15,145 nt of DNA from Candidatus Wallbacteria bacterium. Lineage in GTDB: Bacteria > Muiribacteriota > UBA6191 > JACPRK01. A program made the position numbers and the translations under genes. Shown here piece after piece: positions 1 through 7,297 of this stretch (its first letter is position 1; every line of letters starts with the position of its first letter). The stretch covers positions 1-15,145 of the forward strand of contig JACQFU010000420.1 of assembly GCA_016199905.1 (NCBI GenBank), in the 5' to 3' direction. The notes beneath the pieces are model-generated. The model saw only the letters and a program-made list of their open reading frames with translations. It did not search any database and was not told where the DNA came from.

Positions 1-315
1 CTGCTCCGCTCGACGTTTGCCGGCAGCCCGACGGAAACCCTACGCCTGAACTCCACGGCAGAGGAGTGGAACGATGAGAAGGGTCATCGATTGCTGCCGT
101 TCGTCGAGTTGCCGCCCGCCGGGAAACACGCCGGCAGCCTCGACTTCTGGTTCGCCAGCCTTCCGCATCTCATGGAGCCGCGGCAGGCCGGAGCCGTCCT
201 CCCGCCCTACGGGCTCGTAACCTTGGCGCTGCTCTTCCTGGGCATCCCGCGCGTGGCCCGCGCGTGGCGGCTTGCCCGCAAGGCCGAGGCGTTTACCGGG
301 GAGGCTGCCGCGTGA
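1..315 (+). CDS. C-terminal part of a membrane protein, function unknown (5' end outside window)
   Basis: The reading frame is open from base 1 to a TGA at 313-315, giving the last 104 residues of a larger protein. The visible part is a hydrophilic stretch followed by one hydrophobic segment (about residues 73-85 of the fragment, PYGLVTLALLFLGIP) and a short basic tail (RVARAWRLARK). This is the layout of a polytopic membrane protein ending with a last TM helix and a cytoplasmic tail. Its stop overlaps the GTG start of the GT2 gene (GTGA), so the two are translationally coupled. By context it may be a membrane protein of glycan or lipid-linked sugar metabolism, but no family motif is visible and the function is unassigned. 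Confidence 0.75.
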   Translation: MLRSTFAGSPTETLRLNSTAEEWNDEKGHRLLPFVELPPAGKHAGSLDFWFASLPHLMEPRQAGAVLPPYGLVTLALLFLGIPRVARAWRLARKAEAFTGEAAA

Positions 316-989
316 AGCTCTCGATCGTGATGCCGGTCTACAACGAGGCCGCAACCATTCGCGAGATCGTCGCTCGCGTGATGGCCCTTACCGTCGACAA
401 GGAGCTGGTCGTGGTCGACGACGGCTCCTCCGACGGAACCAGACAGCTCCTCGAATCGCTCACGTTGCCCGGCCTCGCGGTCGTGTGCCTGGAACGTAAC
501 CAGGGCAAGGGCAGCGCCATCCGCGCCGCACTCCCGCACGTCACCGGCGACGTCGTCGCCATCCAGGACGCCGACCTCGAGTACGACCCCGAGAATCTGC
601 CGGAGCTGATGCGCCCAATCGCCGAGGGACGCGCCCGGGTCGTCTACGGGACGCGATTTCACTCCGCCAACAGCATCCCGTACACCCGCTTCAAGATCGC
701 CGCGCGCCTGCTTTCGCTCTTCACCAACATGCTCTTCCCGGGCGCCGGCGTCACCGACGAGGCCACCTGCTACAAGCTCGTGCGCACCGACCTGCTGCGC
801 TCGCTCGACCTGCAGTGCCGCCGCTTCGAATTTTGTCCCGAGGTCACCGCCAAGGTCTTGCGGCGAGGCGAGCGGATCTTGGAAATCCCCATCCGCTACC
901 GGCCCCGTACCGTCGACGAGGGCAAGAAGATCCGCTGGCGCGATGGCATCGAGGCGTTCTGGACGCTGTTCAAGTACCGGTTCTGGTGA
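312..989 (+). CDS. Family 2 glycosyltransferase (DPM1/polyprenyl-phosphate glycosyltransferase-like)
   Basis: The 225-aa product is a GT-A fold family 2 glycosyltransferase. It starts KLSIVMPVYNEAATI, has the nucleotide-binding VVVDDGSSDGT (Asp36-Asp37) and a DAD metal-binding motif at residues 86-88 (AIQDADLEYDPENL). It ends with the EGKKIRWRDGIEAFWTLFKYRFW block typical of dolichol-phosphate-mannose-synthase-like bacterial enzymes. There are no C-terminal TM helices, so it is probably a cytosolic enzyme charging a polyprenyl-phosphate carrier with sugar from an NDP-sugar; the sugar cannot be read from the sequence. The GTG start at 312 was chosen because it overlaps the upstream stop and has GGGGAGG at 298-304, 7 nt away; an in-frame start further upstream would run inside the previous gene. 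The GT-C enzyme at 3068 could use its product, but that is inference. Confidence 0.9.
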   Translation: MKLSIVMPVYNEAATIREIVARVMALTVDKELVVVDDGSSDGTRQLLESLTLPGLAVVCLERNQGKGSAIRAALPHVTGDVVAIQDADLEYDPENLPELMRPIAEGRARVVYGTRFHSANSIPYTRFKIAARLLSLFTNMLFPGAGVTDEATCYKLVRTDLLRSLDLQCRRFEFCPEVTAKVLRRGERILEIPIRYRPRTVDEGKKIRWRDGIEAFWTLFKYRFW

Positions 990-1000
990 AGGCCGGAGGC

Positions 1001-1028
1001 TTGACGTTTGGCGCATCTTCCCTATAAT
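1001..1028 (+). promoter_or_regulatory. sigma70-type promoter of the cytochrome-like gene
   Basis: TTGACG (1001-1006), a 16-bp spacer and a perfect TATAAT (1023-1028) begin 12 nt after the GT2 stop. The predicted start is near 1035, giving a leader of only about 16 nt before the ATG at 1051, with no Shine-Dalgarno. This is the best housekeeping-type promoter in the window. Confidence 0.75.
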
Positions 1029-1050
1029 TCTGCGCGTCCCGGATTATGCC

Positions 1051-1800
1051 ATGAATTCCATGACCAAAGGCCGCCTTTTCGCCCTGGCTGCAGAGATCTC
1101 GATCGCAGTGGCGTGCCACGGCCTGGCTGCAGGTCCGGCACCGCGAGGCGTCGGCGGACAGATCCACGGACTGTTGGGCCTCTCGCTGCACGACGTCGAG
1201 AAGTTCGACTTCTCCCGCCAGAACATCGACGGCACGATGGAGTTCCGCCTTCGCCATACGGCCAGGGACCTGCTGAAGCTGCTCCGGCAACGCGCCAAGT
1301 TCGTGCTGGCCAACAGCCCCGATGCCCGGGCCGAGTGGAACGCGCGAATCGTCGTCGGCATCACCGACCAGATGGGATTGGGTGACGGCCCGCAACCGCC
1401 TCCGCCTCCTCCGCCTGCGCCGCCAGGCCCGCCTGGGCCGCCGCCGCCCCCTCCCAGCCCTCCGCCGCCCAATCCGCCGGCGCCGCCGCCGGCCACCAGC
1501 GCATTAGTCGTTCCGGGCGATCCCGACCACTCGCCGATGGTGTTGCGCGTGGAAGGCGTTTTGCAGCCGGGGATGCCGCTGGCTCGTCCCCTGCCGTCGG
1601 ATCAAGCGCGGGTCTTCCGCCAGTGGGTGAAGGCCGGAGCGACGGAGCAGCAATACAAGAAGTCCGTGCAACCTGTGGTTGCCGCAAACTGCGTTTTCTG
1701 TCATAGCCGCGCCACGCCCAGCGCGCGCCTCTCGTTGCAGAGCTGGGAAGACGTCAAAGCCCGCATCGGTCCTCGCCTCGCGGCTGCGAGCCTCGACTGA
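1051..1800 (+). CDS. Exported c-type cytochrome-like protein with Pro-rich linker and PSCyt1-like motifs
   Basis: The product is 249 aa. The N-terminus (MNSMTKGRLFALAAEISIAVAC) looks like an export signal, with a weak lipobox-like AVAC at residues 19-22; Glu15 in the core weakens that reading. Residues about 31-112 are an unrecognised helical region, and about 114-150 are a Pro-rich linker (PPPPPPPAPPGPPGPPPPPP and more). Next comes GDPDHSPMVLRVEG...PGMPLARPLP...FRQWVKAGA, which resembles the second half of planctomycete-type cytochrome (PSCyt1) domains. A single CVFCH haem-attachment motif (C214, C217, H218) follows only 31 residues before the stop. The usual order is CxxCH first, then GDP...S, MP and W..GA, so the halves are reversed here and no distal Met follows the haem motif. 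A periplasmic haem protein is likely; the redox partner is unknown. ATG at 1060 is an alternative start. Confidence 0.7.
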   Translation: MNSMTKGRLFALAAEISIAVACHGLAAGPAPRGVGGQIHGLLGLSLHDVEKFDFSRQNIDGTMEFRLRHTARDLLKLLRQRAKFVLANSPDARAEWNARIVVGITDQMGLGDGPQPPPPPPPAPPGPPGPPPPPPSPPPPNPPAPPPATSALVVPGDPDHSPMVLRVEGVLQPGMPLARPLPSDQARVFRQWVKAGATEQQYKKSVQPVVAANCVFCHSRATPSARLSLQSWEDVKARIGPRLAAASLD

Positions 1801-1851
1801 TCGCGACAGGGGCCGCAGCTGCCGCAAGTGTGTCCCGGCGCCGGGGAGCCG

Positions 1852-1881
1852 TTGCGCGGGGTCGCGTTCGCAGTGTATACT
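1852..1881 (+). promoter_or_regulatory. Candidate promoter of ftsZ
   Basis: TTGCGC (1852-1857), an 18-bp spacer and TATACT (1876-1881) precede ftsZ by 75 bp. The -10 is good and the -35 is moderate. The accD promoter candidate has the same TTGCGC hexamer and the same 18-bp spacing. An AAGGAG at 1939-1944, 12 nt before the ATG at 1957, is the likely ribosome-binding site. Confidence 0.45.
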
Positions 1882-1956
1882 CCGCCGGTTTCAGCGAAGA
1901 TTACATCCGTGCCGGCGGCCAAACCGGAAAGACATCGCAAGGAGTACGGTGGGCAT

Positions 1957-2977
1957 ATGGCTCAAGAGAAGATGTTCGAGTTCGACGCGGTTGAGCAGGT
2001 GGCCGATATCAAGGTCATCGGGGTGGGCGGCGGCGGTTCCAATGCGGTGAACCGGATGATCGAAGCAGGGCTGCCGGGCGTCGAGTTCATCGCCACCAAT
2101 ACCGACGCTCAGGCTCTGGTCCTGTCGGATGCGAAAATCCGGATCCAGATCGGCGACAAGCTCACCAAGGGCCTCGGCGCGGGAGCCAACCACGAGATCG
2201 GCAAGAAGGCCGCCGAGGAAGATCGTGACAAGATCGCCGAGGCGCTCAGCGGCGCCGACATGGTCTTCATCACTTCCGGGATGGGCGGCGGCACCGGCAC
2301 CGGCGCCAGCCCCATCATCGCCGAAGTGGCCAAGGAACTGGGGGCGTTGACAGTGGCGGTCGTGACGAAGCCGTTCAGCTTCGAAGGCCGCAAGCGCATG
2401 GCCACAGCCGAGGTCGGGATCAAGAACCTCAAAGAGAAAGTCGACAGCCTCATCATCGTCCCCAATGACCGGCTGCTGCAGATCGCCGACAGCGACACCT
2501 CGATCCTGGAGGGATTTCGCAAGGCCGACGACGTGTTGCGCCAGGGCGTGCAAGGTATCACCGACCTGATCACCGTCCCCGGTCTGATCAACCTCGACTT
2601 CGCCGACGTCAAGACGATCATGGCAGGCAGCGGGAGCGCTCTGATGGGCATTGGCCGGGCCAGCGGAGAAAACCGCGCCGTCCACGCCGCGCAGGAAGCG
2701 ATTTCGAGTCCCCTGCTGGAAGCTACCATCAGCGGAGCCACGGGCCTGCTCATCAACATCACCGGAGGCCCGAGTCGTGATCGCGACCGGATTCGCCAAG
2801 GACGGCTACGCCCAGACGCGGCCCGGCCGCGCAAGCGTGACGCCGATCAGCGCGGTGCCGATGACGCCGAGCCCTATGCGCCATCAGCCGCAAGCCGAGC
2901 AGATGAAGCCGGCGACGATGACTCCGCCACCGGCCGACGATCTCGACATCCCGAGCTTCCTGCGCAAGCGGCGCTGA
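1957..2977 (+). pseudogene. ftsZ: ftsZ, cell-division GTPase, with internal deletion and frameshift
   Basis: FtsZ is the tubulin-like GTPase that forms the division ring. Residues 1-272 are in one frame and well conserved: KVIGVGGGGSNAVNRM, the tubulin signature GGGTGTG (110-116), and the T7 catalytic loop NLDFAD (212-217), up to GLLINITGGP at 2743-2772. There the frame shifts. The +1 frame continues from 2771 as RVVIATGF, a variable linker and the C-terminal FtsA/ZipA-binding peptide DDLDIPSFLRKRR, ending at TGA 2975-2977. In intact FtsZ about 41 residues (the DLTLxEVxEAA... to ...DExxVT segment) separate GGP from VIATGF, and about 39 are absent here. As written, translation runs on in the wrong frame to 3051 and loses the end of the C-terminal domain. 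No ftsA or other dcw genes adjoin. This is either a decayed copy or an error in the sequence. Confidence 0.9.
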
Positions 2978-2981
2978 GACT

Positions 2982-3008
2982 GGGCCGCGAGGGCTCGCCC
3001 CGCGGCCC
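2982..3008 (+). terminator. Strong GC hairpin after ftsZ (no U-tract)
   Basis: GGGCCGCG (2982-2989) pairs perfectly with CGCGGCCC (3001-3008). An inner GGG/CCC pair closes a CTCG loop, with A2990 as a bulge. It begins 5 nt after the +1-frame ftsZ stop at 2977, which supports that stop as the original end of the gene. No T-run follows, so it would be a weak or 3'-protecting terminator. Confidence 0.5.
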
Positions 3009-3067
3009 CTGGCATTCGGCCCTCGGCCCCCGGCTCGGAGCCCGCGGCTGAGGACGCTCGAGGAGCT

Positions 3068-4756
3068 GTGACCAGACAGGACCTTCGCCGCCTGATGCTC
3101 GGCAGCGCAGTCTGCCTTGCGCTGGCAGGCCTTCACCTCCGGGGCGATCTCGCCTGGCTGCAAGTGGACCGGGGAGTGCCGAACGCGGACGACGCGCACC
3201 ACAGGCTGCTGTGCCTCCAGTGCGAGCGCGTCTTCGCGGAGGCCTGGTTGCCGGAGCTGCCCCGGAGACTCGCAGCGCTGGACGTTGCCTATCCGCCGCT
3301 GGCGCACATCGTGGGCGCGGCCTTTCATGGAGCCGTGCCGCGGGGGCGCGACTGGGTCGTTCTCGCGGGCTGCTTCTGGCTGCTGGTCCTGCTGGCGGGC
3401 TCCTACGGCCTGGCCGAACGGCTGGGCGGGCCCGGCTGCGGGCCGGCGGCGGCGCTCGCCGTGGCGGCGTTCCCGATGGTCTACGCCCAGTCGCGGTTCT
3501 TGATGCTGGAGCTGCCGGTTGCGGCGCTGGCCGTCCTGGCGACGCTGGCGCTGGAGTGTTCGGGCGGGCTGCAGTCGCTGGGCGCAGCGCTGCTTCTCGG
3601 GGTCGCCTGCGGGCTGGGCCTGTTGACGAAGTACACCTTCCCCATCTTCCTCGCCGGACCGCTGTTGACCGCCGGCTGGGCTGCGCTGGGCCGGCCGGGC
3701 CAGCGAGTGCGCGCGCTGGCGAAGGCGGCCTCGAGCCTTCTGGTGGCCACGGCCGTCGCGGCCGCGATCTCGGGCTGGTGGTACGCGGTCCGCTGGAGCG
3801 AGCGCACGGACTGGCTCAGGCATTCGGAGTCGATGGAGGAACAGAGTTATCCGACTTCCTGGCGAGACCCGCTGGGAGTGGCCTACTACGGCCTCGCAGC
3901 GCTGAGCTTCCCCGGGATGCCGTTCTGCCTGCTCGCCGCCGCGTGCGGCGGGACGGCGCTGGCGAGGCGCCGCGACCCCGCCGCGGCCAAGCTCGCCGTC
4001 TGGACAGCCGTGCCGTACGCGATCCTGACGGCGATCCGGATCAAATGGGGCGACTACTTCCTGGCGGCGCTTCCGCCGCTGGCGCTGGCCGCGGCACTCG
4101 GATACGAACGGCCTTCCGGCTCCACTGACTCCAATGCGACGCCTCGAGAGTCGAGCCTCCTGCGGCCGGCGAAGCTGTTTGCTGCGGCCATCGCCGGCGC
4201 CGTCCTCTGGTGGCCGGTTACCTTCGGCATCGATCTGGTCCGGCCCGCTGGCCAGCTCCATTCCTGGGCGGTGGAGAACTTGCTGCTCGGCCCGGGCCGG
4301 CTCGTTCGCAAGCTCGTGCTCCAGGTCCCGGAAGGCGCAGACGCCGGGCTGTTCAAGTTCGACTGGTGGGGACACGTCGGCGCCGCCTATCCCATGGCCG
4401 AGGTGGTGGACGCAATCGCCGGCTGCCCCGACGGCGTTCGCGTCGGGGTCCAGTCCGACCTGGTCCTGTTCGCCGATCGCGAAACGCTGGAGCTGGCTGC
4501 TTTTGACGCCGAACTGAGCCAGCGGTTCACAGGCGTGTCCGAGACCGGCGCGTATCGGGCCGAGGATCTGGGCGGCCTCGTGCTTCACCGCAAGGGGCCT
4601 CTTCTACCGGACGAGGCCAGCTTCTACCAGCTCGCCAGCGAGGTTTTTCCGGAAGTGACGCTGCCGCCCCCGGGCGACGGCCCGCCCGCGTACTTCTGCA
4701 TCCTGCGGCGCATTCCCTCCCTCGGATGCATGATCCACGTGTATCGCAGGAAGTAA
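3068..4756 (+). CDS. GT-C membrane glycosyltransferase (PMT/ArnT-like, GT39/83 type)
   Basis: This 562-aa polytopic membrane protein has many hydrophobic helices (for example around WVVLAGCFWLLVLLAGSYGL and LGAALLLGVACGLGLLTKYT). The first extracytoplasmic loop carries an acidic pair (NADDAHH, Asp41-Asp42) in the place where GT-C enzymes keep the catalytic Asp/Glu. It is followed by YPPLAH, MLELPVAALAV and GLGLLTKYTFPIFL, all recurrent in the dolichyl-phosphate-mannose mannosyltransferase/ArnT superfamily. It probably transfers a sugar from a polyprenyl-phosphate carrier to protein or lipid on the outer face of the inner membrane; donor and acceptor are unknown. The C-terminal ~170 residues look soluble. 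GTG at 3068 has AGGAG at 3061-3065, a short 2-nt spacing; an in-frame ATG at 3095 lacks a ribosome-binding site. It faces the DTW gene tail to tail, 34 bp away. Confidence 0.8.
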   Translation: MTRQDLRRLMLGSAVCLALAGLHLRGDLAWLQVDRGVPNADDAHHRLLCLQCERVFAEAWLPELPRRLAALDVAYPPLAHIVGAAFHGAVPRGRDWVVLAGCFWLLVLLAGSYGLAERLGGPGCGPAAALAVAAFPMVYAQSRFLMLELPVAALAVLATLALECSGGLQSLGAALLLGVACGLGLLTKYTFPIFLAGPLLTAGWAALGRPGQRVRALAKAASSLLVATAVAAAISGWWYAVRWSERTDWLRHSESMEEQSYPTSWRDPLGVAYYGLAALSFPGMPFCLLAAACGGTALARRRDPAAAKLAVWTAVPYAILTAIRIKWGDYFLAALPPLALAAALGYERPSGSTDSNATPRESSLLRPAKLFAAAIAGAVLWWPVTFGIDLVRPAGQLHSWAVENLLLGPGRLVRKLVLQVPEGADAGLFKFDWWGHVGAAYPMAEVVDAIAGCPDGVRVGVQSDLVLFADRETLELAAFDAELSQRFTGVSETGAYRAEDLGGLVLHRKGPLLPDEASFYQLASEVFPEVTLPPPGDGPPAYFCILRRIPSLGCMIHVYRRK

Positions 4757-4790
4757 GGCGGGCCCTCGGCGTCGGGCTTCGAACAGCTGA

Positions 4791-5462
4791 CTACTCGCTG
4801 CCGGCGGCTCGTATCGGCTGCCCTTCCCGATCCAGGCCCCGAAGCCGCAGGATTCGCGTCACCATCAGATCCAGCAATTCGAGCAGGTGCTCAAAGCGTT
4901 CGGGCCGCTCCTCCACCTGGGACATCAAGAGCGCCGCCGCCTCGACCGTGGAGAGATTGCCCGAGTGGGCCTGTCGCCTGATTCGATACACCGAGTCCTC
5001 TGACGGACGCAACGCCACCACGGGCAACCTCGCCAGCCAGGGCCGGCGATGGCGCATCCGGCGCGCCTGACGCCAGCTCCCGTCGAGCAGCAGAAACGTG
5101 GGCGGCGGCCCCTCCGCCCAGGCCCCCGCGGCGCGCATCTGGGCAGGCTCCGGCGCCTGAGAATCGGGAAACACGAGATAGGGCCTGCTGCCGGGCTCCT
5201 CCAACAGTCCTTCGAGCTCCGCCTCATCCTCGGCATCGCCCCTCACGAACAGGCGCGAACCTGCCAGCGCCAGTTCCACGATCTTCGCCGTCGCAGAGGG
5301 ACGCCAGATCTCAGTGGGGTGTTGCAGGATCGGCAGCCGCGAACGGGTCTGGAGGACCCGCACGTCGCCGCAGAAGCAGACGCTCGGTCCCTTGCGGCAG
5401 ACCGCGCATCGCTTCGCCCGCTTGTGGGGATCGAGGCTGCCTTGCGCGCGGCTACCGGCCAC
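4791..5462 (-). CDS. DTW-domain tRNA-uridine aminocarboxypropyltransferase
   Basis: The 223-aa product has the cysteine cluster CAVC...CFC (Cys19, 22, 29, 31), the ILQHPTEIW block (residues 45-53), the DxxW signature LLLDGSWRQARRM (Asp127, Trp130; Ser replaces the usual Thr) and SxYRIRRQ...GNLSTVEA near the end. These define the DTW family (TapT/TuaA-like), which transfers the 3-amino-3-carboxypropyl group of SAM to a uridine of tRNA (acp3U). The GTG at 5462 was chosen because it lies 5 nt after an AGGG and just before the Cys cluster. A longer in-frame start at 5645 would lie deep in the upstream gene and adds an Arg/Pro-rich sequence with no domain. It overlaps the HEAT-like gene by 11 bp and is probably co-transcribed with it. 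It ends in TAG. Confidence 0.85.
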   Translation of the reverse strand: MAGSRAQGSLDPHKRAKRCAVCRKGPSVCFCGDVRVLQTRSRLPILQHPTEIWRPSATAKIVELALAGSRLFVRGDAEDEAELEGLLEEPGSRPYLVFPDSQAPEPAQMRAAGAWAEGPPPTFLLLDGSWRQARRMRHRRPWLARLPVVALRPSEDSVYRIRRQAHSGNLSTVEAAALLMSQVEERPERFEHLLELLDLMVTRILRLRGLDREGQPIRAAGSE

Positions 5463-6117
5463 CGGCACCCTGCTTGGTTGTGGACTTCGACGGGTCCTCG
5501 GACTTGCGGAGTCCGGCCCCTCCCAGGACGGCGTCGACGGTGTCGAGCGCAGGTCGGGCGACAGTGCTCGCGGTGTCCACGACACTCGATACGGCCTTGG
5601 CCGCTTCGGCCGAACCGGCAAACGCGCCAGCTTGCTTCGCCGCATCCCTGAGCGCCGGGTTCGGCGCCCGCTCTGCGATGGCTCTCAGCGCGTTCACGCA
5701 GGCGTTGCGGATAGCCGGGTCCTTGGCTCCGGACCCCAGCGCCTCCACGGCTTGCTTCGAGTTGGAAGTGCCGAGCACCGCGGCGAACTGTCGCTTCAAA
5801 GCGGGATCCGCCTCCTTGCGAAACTGCTCGATCACCGTGTTGAGCAGCTCCGGCGCGGCATCCGACCAGTCGCCCGCCTCGCCGATCGCCTTCAGCAGCG
5901 ATAGACCCGCCTGCTTGAGCCGCGGATCGTTGGCACCCAGGAACTCGAGCACGAAGGGCAGCGCCCGTTCGCCCATCCGCGCCAGGTGCTCCAGCGCCAG
6001 CTGGGAGAGCGACGGGAAGTGTCGCACGGCGTAGGCGCTCAACGTGGCGTGAAAGGCTACGGCCGCCAGAGCGCCGACGAACAACACGTAGGGAAGCGCC
6101 GTCCGGAGCTTTCGCAT
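5452..6117 (-). CDS. Membrane-anchored HEAT-like repeat protein
   Basis: The 221-aa product begins MRKLRTALPYVLFVGALAAVAFHATLSAYAV, one N-terminal TM anchor or uncleaved signal. About 120 residues of paired amphipathic helices follow, with a HEAT-repeat feel (LEHLARMGERALPFVLEFLG; DPRLKQAGLSLLKAIGE; DPALKRQFAAVLG; DPAIRNACVNALRAIAE; NPALRDAAKQAG). An Ala/Ser/Lys-rich tail comes last. HEAT repeats are usually protein-binding scaffolds and no enzyme motif is visible, so the role is unknown. ATG 6117 is preferred over ATG 6132 because a -10-like TATGCT (6133-6128) would overlap the latter. The gene overlaps the DTW gene, so the two form one unit, but the functional link is not obvious. Confidence 0.7.
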   Translation of the reverse strand: MRKLRTALPYVLFVGALAAVAFHATLSAYAVRHFPSLSQLALEHLARMGERALPFVLEFLGANDPRLKQAGLSLLKAIGEAGDWSDAAPELLNTVIEQFRKEADPALKRQFAAVLGTSNSKQAVEALGSGAKDPAIRNACVNALRAIAERAPNPALRDAAKQAGAFAGSAEAAKAVSSVVDTASTVARPALDTVDAVLGGAGLRKSEDPSKSTTKQGAGGR

Positions 6118-6127
6118 CGCAATGCCC

Positions 6128-6133
6128 AGCATA
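6128..6133 (-). promoter_or_regulatory. Candidate -10 element for the HEAT-like/DTW unit
   Basis: TATGCT on the minus strand ends 10 nt before the ATG at 6117, which would give a nearly leaderless mRNA. No -35 is recognisable at the expected distance. Confidence 0.3.
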
Positions 6134-6170
6134 CAATGGGCGGCCGCCGGCAGAGCCCCCAGAAGCGAAG

Positions 6171-6204
6171 CACCCGGCCGGTGCCCGAAGGCTACGGCCG
6201 GGTG
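6171..6204 (-). terminator. Perfect 10-bp GC hairpin downstream of the exported-protein gene
   Basis: CACCCGGCCG (6171-6180) and CGGCCGGGTG (6195-6204) are exact inverted copies around a 14-nt loop. The hairpin lies 28 nt past the stop at 6233 and before the HEAT-like gene. It has no U-tract on either strand, so it may be a U-less terminator or an mRNA 3'-end stabiliser. It separates the two minus-strand transcription units. Confidence 0.5.
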
Positions 6205-6232
6205 AGGCGGAAAGCGGACCGGGTGTGGTCCC

Positions 6233-7033
6233 TTACAGCGCCTGGCTGGTCAGGAACTGGCCCTGGGCATCGTAGATGAAGAGCATCTCGTGTCCCAGCG
6301 AGATCCCGGCGATGCCGCCAAAGGTCTCGACGACGACCTGGAAGCGGCCCGTCACCGTGTTGTAGCCGGAGGTCTTCACGCGGGGCACCGTGCCGTCCGT
6401 GGTGCCTTCCGGAGTGCCCGGGTGAACCTTGGAGTAGCGCCCGAGAGCGTCGATGCGGACGGTGTCGAGAGTGCGCACGCCGGAGGCGGCCGCGGCCTTC
6501 GTGATGTCTCGCTTGCCGATGCTCGTGACGACGATGCTGTCGGCAGTCTCGGGCATCCGGACCGGGTTCTTCTCGCCGGTGATCTCGACCTCGCAGCCGT
6601 TCAGCGCAAGCACGGCAGCGGCGAGGGGGCCGGCCGGCGTGAAGGACTTTCCGCCGATTTGGACCTTGCCGCTGGCGGCCTTGAGGCAGCCCGAGACGTG
6701 GAAGGTCGTGGCCGCGGCGTCGAAGCGGGCCAGGGCCATCTCGCCGACGATCAGCTTGGGAGCGGCCTCGCAGCCGATGCCCGCCATCCGATAAACGAGA
6801 CCCTTGATGGCCAGGTGCTGGCCGACGCTCGCCTCGACAGCCGGGGCCATCGGGCCGTCCACGATGAAGATCTGATTGCCGATGGCGAAGCCCTTCTGGG
6901 CCTGGGTCTCGACGCCGCCGACAGTGACCTTGCGGATGCCGCCCTCGAGCTCGAGCAGTTCGCTGGCGAAGGCGCCAAGTGGAACGGAGGCGATCAGAGC
7001 CAGAGGCAGGATGATGCGACGAATGCTGAACAT
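6233..7033 (-). CDS. Exported protein of unknown function
   Basis: The 266-aa product has a clear Sec signal peptide: a basic N-terminus (MFSIRR), a hydrophobic core (IILPLALIASVPLG) and an AFA-SE cleavage site after residue 23. The mature part is rich in short beta-type stretches with Val/Gly/Ile alternation, such as VGQHLAIKGLVYRMAGI, KLIVGEMALARF and GKVQIGGKSFTPAG. This suggests repeated small beta barrels (OB-like), but no named family is recognised. Three Cys (GIGCEA, VSGCLK, LNGCEV) lie in the middle third. ATG 7033 was chosen because it starts the signal peptide and has AAGG about 8 nt upstream; the frame stays open to 7168 but that extension lacks any such features. Its leader is unusual (see the features between 7067 and 7417). 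Confidence 0.75.
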   Translation of the reverse strand: MFSIRRIILPLALIASVPLGAFASELLELEGGIRKVTVGGVETQAQKGFAIGNQIFIVDGPMAPAVEASVGQHLAIKGLVYRMAGIGCEAAPKLIVGEMALARFDAAATTFHVSGCLKAASGKVQIGGKSFTPAGPLAAAVLALNGCEVEITGEKNPVRMPETADSIVVTSIGKRDITKAAAASGVRTLDTVRIDALGRYSKVHPGTPEGTTDGTVPRVKTSGYNTVTGRFQVVVETFGGIAGISLGHEMLFIYDAQGQFLTSQAL

Positions 7034-7066
7034 GGTGGAACCTTGACCTTTCGATTTGGGAGTGGT

Positions 7067-7106
7067 CTTCGGCGAAGCCTCGGTCCGCCCGACCGATGCA
7101 GGCTTC
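7067..7106 (-). other. Leader hairpin with two mutually exclusive folds
   Basis: GAAGCC (7074-7079) and GGCTTC (7101-7106) enclose TCGGTC/GACCGA (7080-7085 and 7091-7096), with a 4-nt TGCA bulge and a 5-nt loop, 12 bp in all. CTTC at 7067-7070 can instead pair with GAAG at 7074-7077, which would break the long stem. The element lies 41 nt upstream of the ATG at 7033, in its leader. A regulatory role is inference. Confidence 0.35.
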
Positions 7107-7297
7107 TCGCCGATAGGCCGTCGAGTGTTGGGCCCCGCTGTTGCGGGATGCCCGGACGATTGGAGCACCTCTTCCCTTCAGGCCCGTTCGCCGAAAATGG
7201 CGAGAGAGCCGAGGGGGCTGGTCTCTCCTCGATACTCGTGGACTGGTTCTCCGTCCCCGGAGTCCGGACGTCGGGTCCCATCGGACCACGCCCCGAC

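Noticed and set aside
2743..2977. Intein, intron or programmed frameshift in ftsZ
   Set aside because: Coding material is missing at the junction rather than inserted, and a simple frameshift would still leave the ~39 residues absent.
2759..4588. 609-codon open frame on the minus strand
   Set aside because: It is antisense to ftsZ and the GT-C gene, is Arg/Gln/Gly-rich with no motif, and arises from high-GC codon bias.
5463..5645. Longer N-terminus for the DTW protein
   Set aside because: The extension is antisense-like Arg/Pro/Ser sequence inside the HEAT-like gene and has no DTW-family counterpart.
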